This document shows positions 63,578-64,000 of a stretch of DNA of 64,000 bases, in pieces. The stretch lies in the NCBI RefSeq assembly GCF_015352425.1, contig NZ_JADKNH010000013.1, forward strand, positions 62,001 to 126,000, given 5' to 3'. The translations under genes and the position numbers were made by a program. Below the pieces are notes generated by a model. That model did not search any database and had not been told where the DNA came from. It worked only from the letters and a program-made list of their open reading frames with translations. Positions within the stretch are counted from its first letter, which is position 1, and each line of letters begins with the position of its first letter. Source of the stretch: Fusibacter ferrireducens. Its GTDB lineage: Bacteria > Bacillota > Clostridia > Peptostreptococcales > Acidaminobacteraceae.

Positions 63578-63694
63578 ATAAGTATTCAGTAAAATGAAAA
63601 TACCTTAAGAGATATTAAGGTATCAGAGTGAAAGCATCCCCCGCTTTCACGTCTCATTCCCCCCTAACAGACTTGTGTAACAAGTCTTTTTTTT
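63578..63694 (+). ncRNA. candidate small RNA with C-rich loops
   Basis: About 117 bases from a predicted start near 63578 to an intrinsic terminator (AGACTTGT / ACAAGTCT, 63669-63687, then T to 63694). Before it lie two hairpins: ATACCTTAA / TTAAGGTAT (63600-63623) and GTGAAAGC / GCTTTCAC (63629-63651), whose loop is ATCCCCC. Between the second hairpin and the terminator is TTCCCCCC. C-rich unpaired loops are the seed of many Gram-positive small RNAs that block ribosome binding sites. The first hairpin, read on the minus strand, could also end the dipeptidase transcript (TTTTCATTTT follows). Confidence 0.42.
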
Positions 63695-63730
63695 ATGCAA
63701 TTCATGCACTAATTACAAGCACATCTGATC

Positions 63731-64000
63731 TTACAAATTTTTTAATAAACGTTCAAAATTGCCATGAGCAATTTGAGCTAGTGATTGTTCAGAATACCCC
63801 ATCGATTTGAGTTTTGAAAAGAGTGCCGGCACTTTAAGGGTGCTTTCCAAACCATTGAGAACATCAAGTGATGCTACATTTTTCGTCTTGTCTTCCTTAT
63901 CCCAGTCCAGATAGTCACAAAAATCAAAACCACAGCCCACATGTTCAATGCCAATTTTACTGACCAAGTAATCCACTTGATTGGCAAGACCTTCCAAACT
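63731..64000 (-). CDS. membrane dipeptidase (peptidase M19) family, C-terminal part
   Basis: Only the last 88 or so codons are in the window; the gene continues past base 64000. The segment VDYLVSKIGIEHVGCGFDFCDYLDW fits the M19 region around a metal-binding aspartate (HVGIGSDFDG in the family). VPALFSKLKSMGYSEQSLAQIAHGNFERLLK is the usual M19 C-terminal helix pair (GY-S-E, GN-R). Known members hydrolyse dipeptides, including D-amino-acid dipeptides. The replacement of the usual serine by Cys or Phe at the D-F site is a small deviation. Confidence 0.82.
   Translation of the reverse strand, partial: SLEGLANQVDYLVSKIGIEHVGCGFDFCDYLDWDKEDKTKNVASLDVLNGLESTLKVPALFSKLKSMGYSEQSLAQIAHGNFERLLKNL

Noticed and set aside
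1-64000. CRISPR arrays, tRNA or rRNA genes, integrase genes
   Set aside because: No regularly spaced direct repeats, tRNA-like cloverleaf, rRNA sequence or integrase-like frame was recognised on either strand by reading alone.

Overview
The window looks like a chromosomal segment of a low-GC, monoderm, anaerobic Clostridia-type bacterium. I infer this from the AT-rich sequence, strong GGAGG-type ribosome binding sites, a lipobox solute-binding protein, and at least five SLH-domain surface proteins including a likely main S-layer protein. The species cannot be named from the sequence. Almost every gene lies on the minus strand, so read the map from right to left for transcription order. No rRNA, tRNA or CRISPR array was seen.

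1-3 kb is a gene graveyard: an unidentified broken ORF, a decayed RhuM/Fic-like gene and a decayed ISAs1-family transposase surround one intact winged-helix regulator. 2.9-10.4 kb is an envelope polysaccharide region (O-antigen-ligase-like polymerase/ligase, Wzz-type chain-length protein, undecaprenyl-phosphate sugar phosphotransferase, dTDP-glucose 4,6-dehydratase). An AbiE toxin-antitoxin locus whose toxin is reduced to its C-terminus and a VanZ gene with one in-frame stop interrupt it.

10.5-23.8 kb is a defence/accessory island. It holds an AlbA_2 (Schlafen-like) protein, two different AAA ATPases with nuclease-like C-termini, a complete Wadjet system (jetA, jetB, jetC, jetD) and, directly upstream and co-directional, two nucleotidyltransferase/HEPN-like pairs in opposite internal order. 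A palindrome family centred on GTACGTGGTAC brackets the Wadjet block at both ends, and degenerate copies flank the AlbA_2 gene.

23.9-30.7 kb holds a large SLH protein, a YfcC/DcuC-type carrier, a LacI-type repressor, and a small gene of unknown function whose promoter carries a LacI-type operator. 30.7-37.6 kb is a probable Amadori-product (fructosamine, for example fructoselysine) catabolic cluster: FrlB-like deglycase, polar-amino-acid ABC importer, GntR/UTRA regulator, MATE exporter and FrlD-like kinase. The same ATAACGTTAT palindrome lies upstream of both transcription units.

37.7-63.1 kb is a cell-surface region: a short SLH protein paralogous to the front of the S-layer protein, the S-layer protein with a strong promoter and leader hairpin, a CtpA-type protease, a membrane leucine-rich-repeat protein, a second SLH/beta-helix protein, CorA, and an 11.5-kb probable operon of three surface proteins led by a 2257-residue IPT/TIG-repeat protein. 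Upstream of that operon (63.1-63.7 kb) lie two candidate non-coding RNAs, one with C-rich loops that could pair with G-rich ribosome binding sites seen in this same region. The window ends inside an M19-type dipeptidase.
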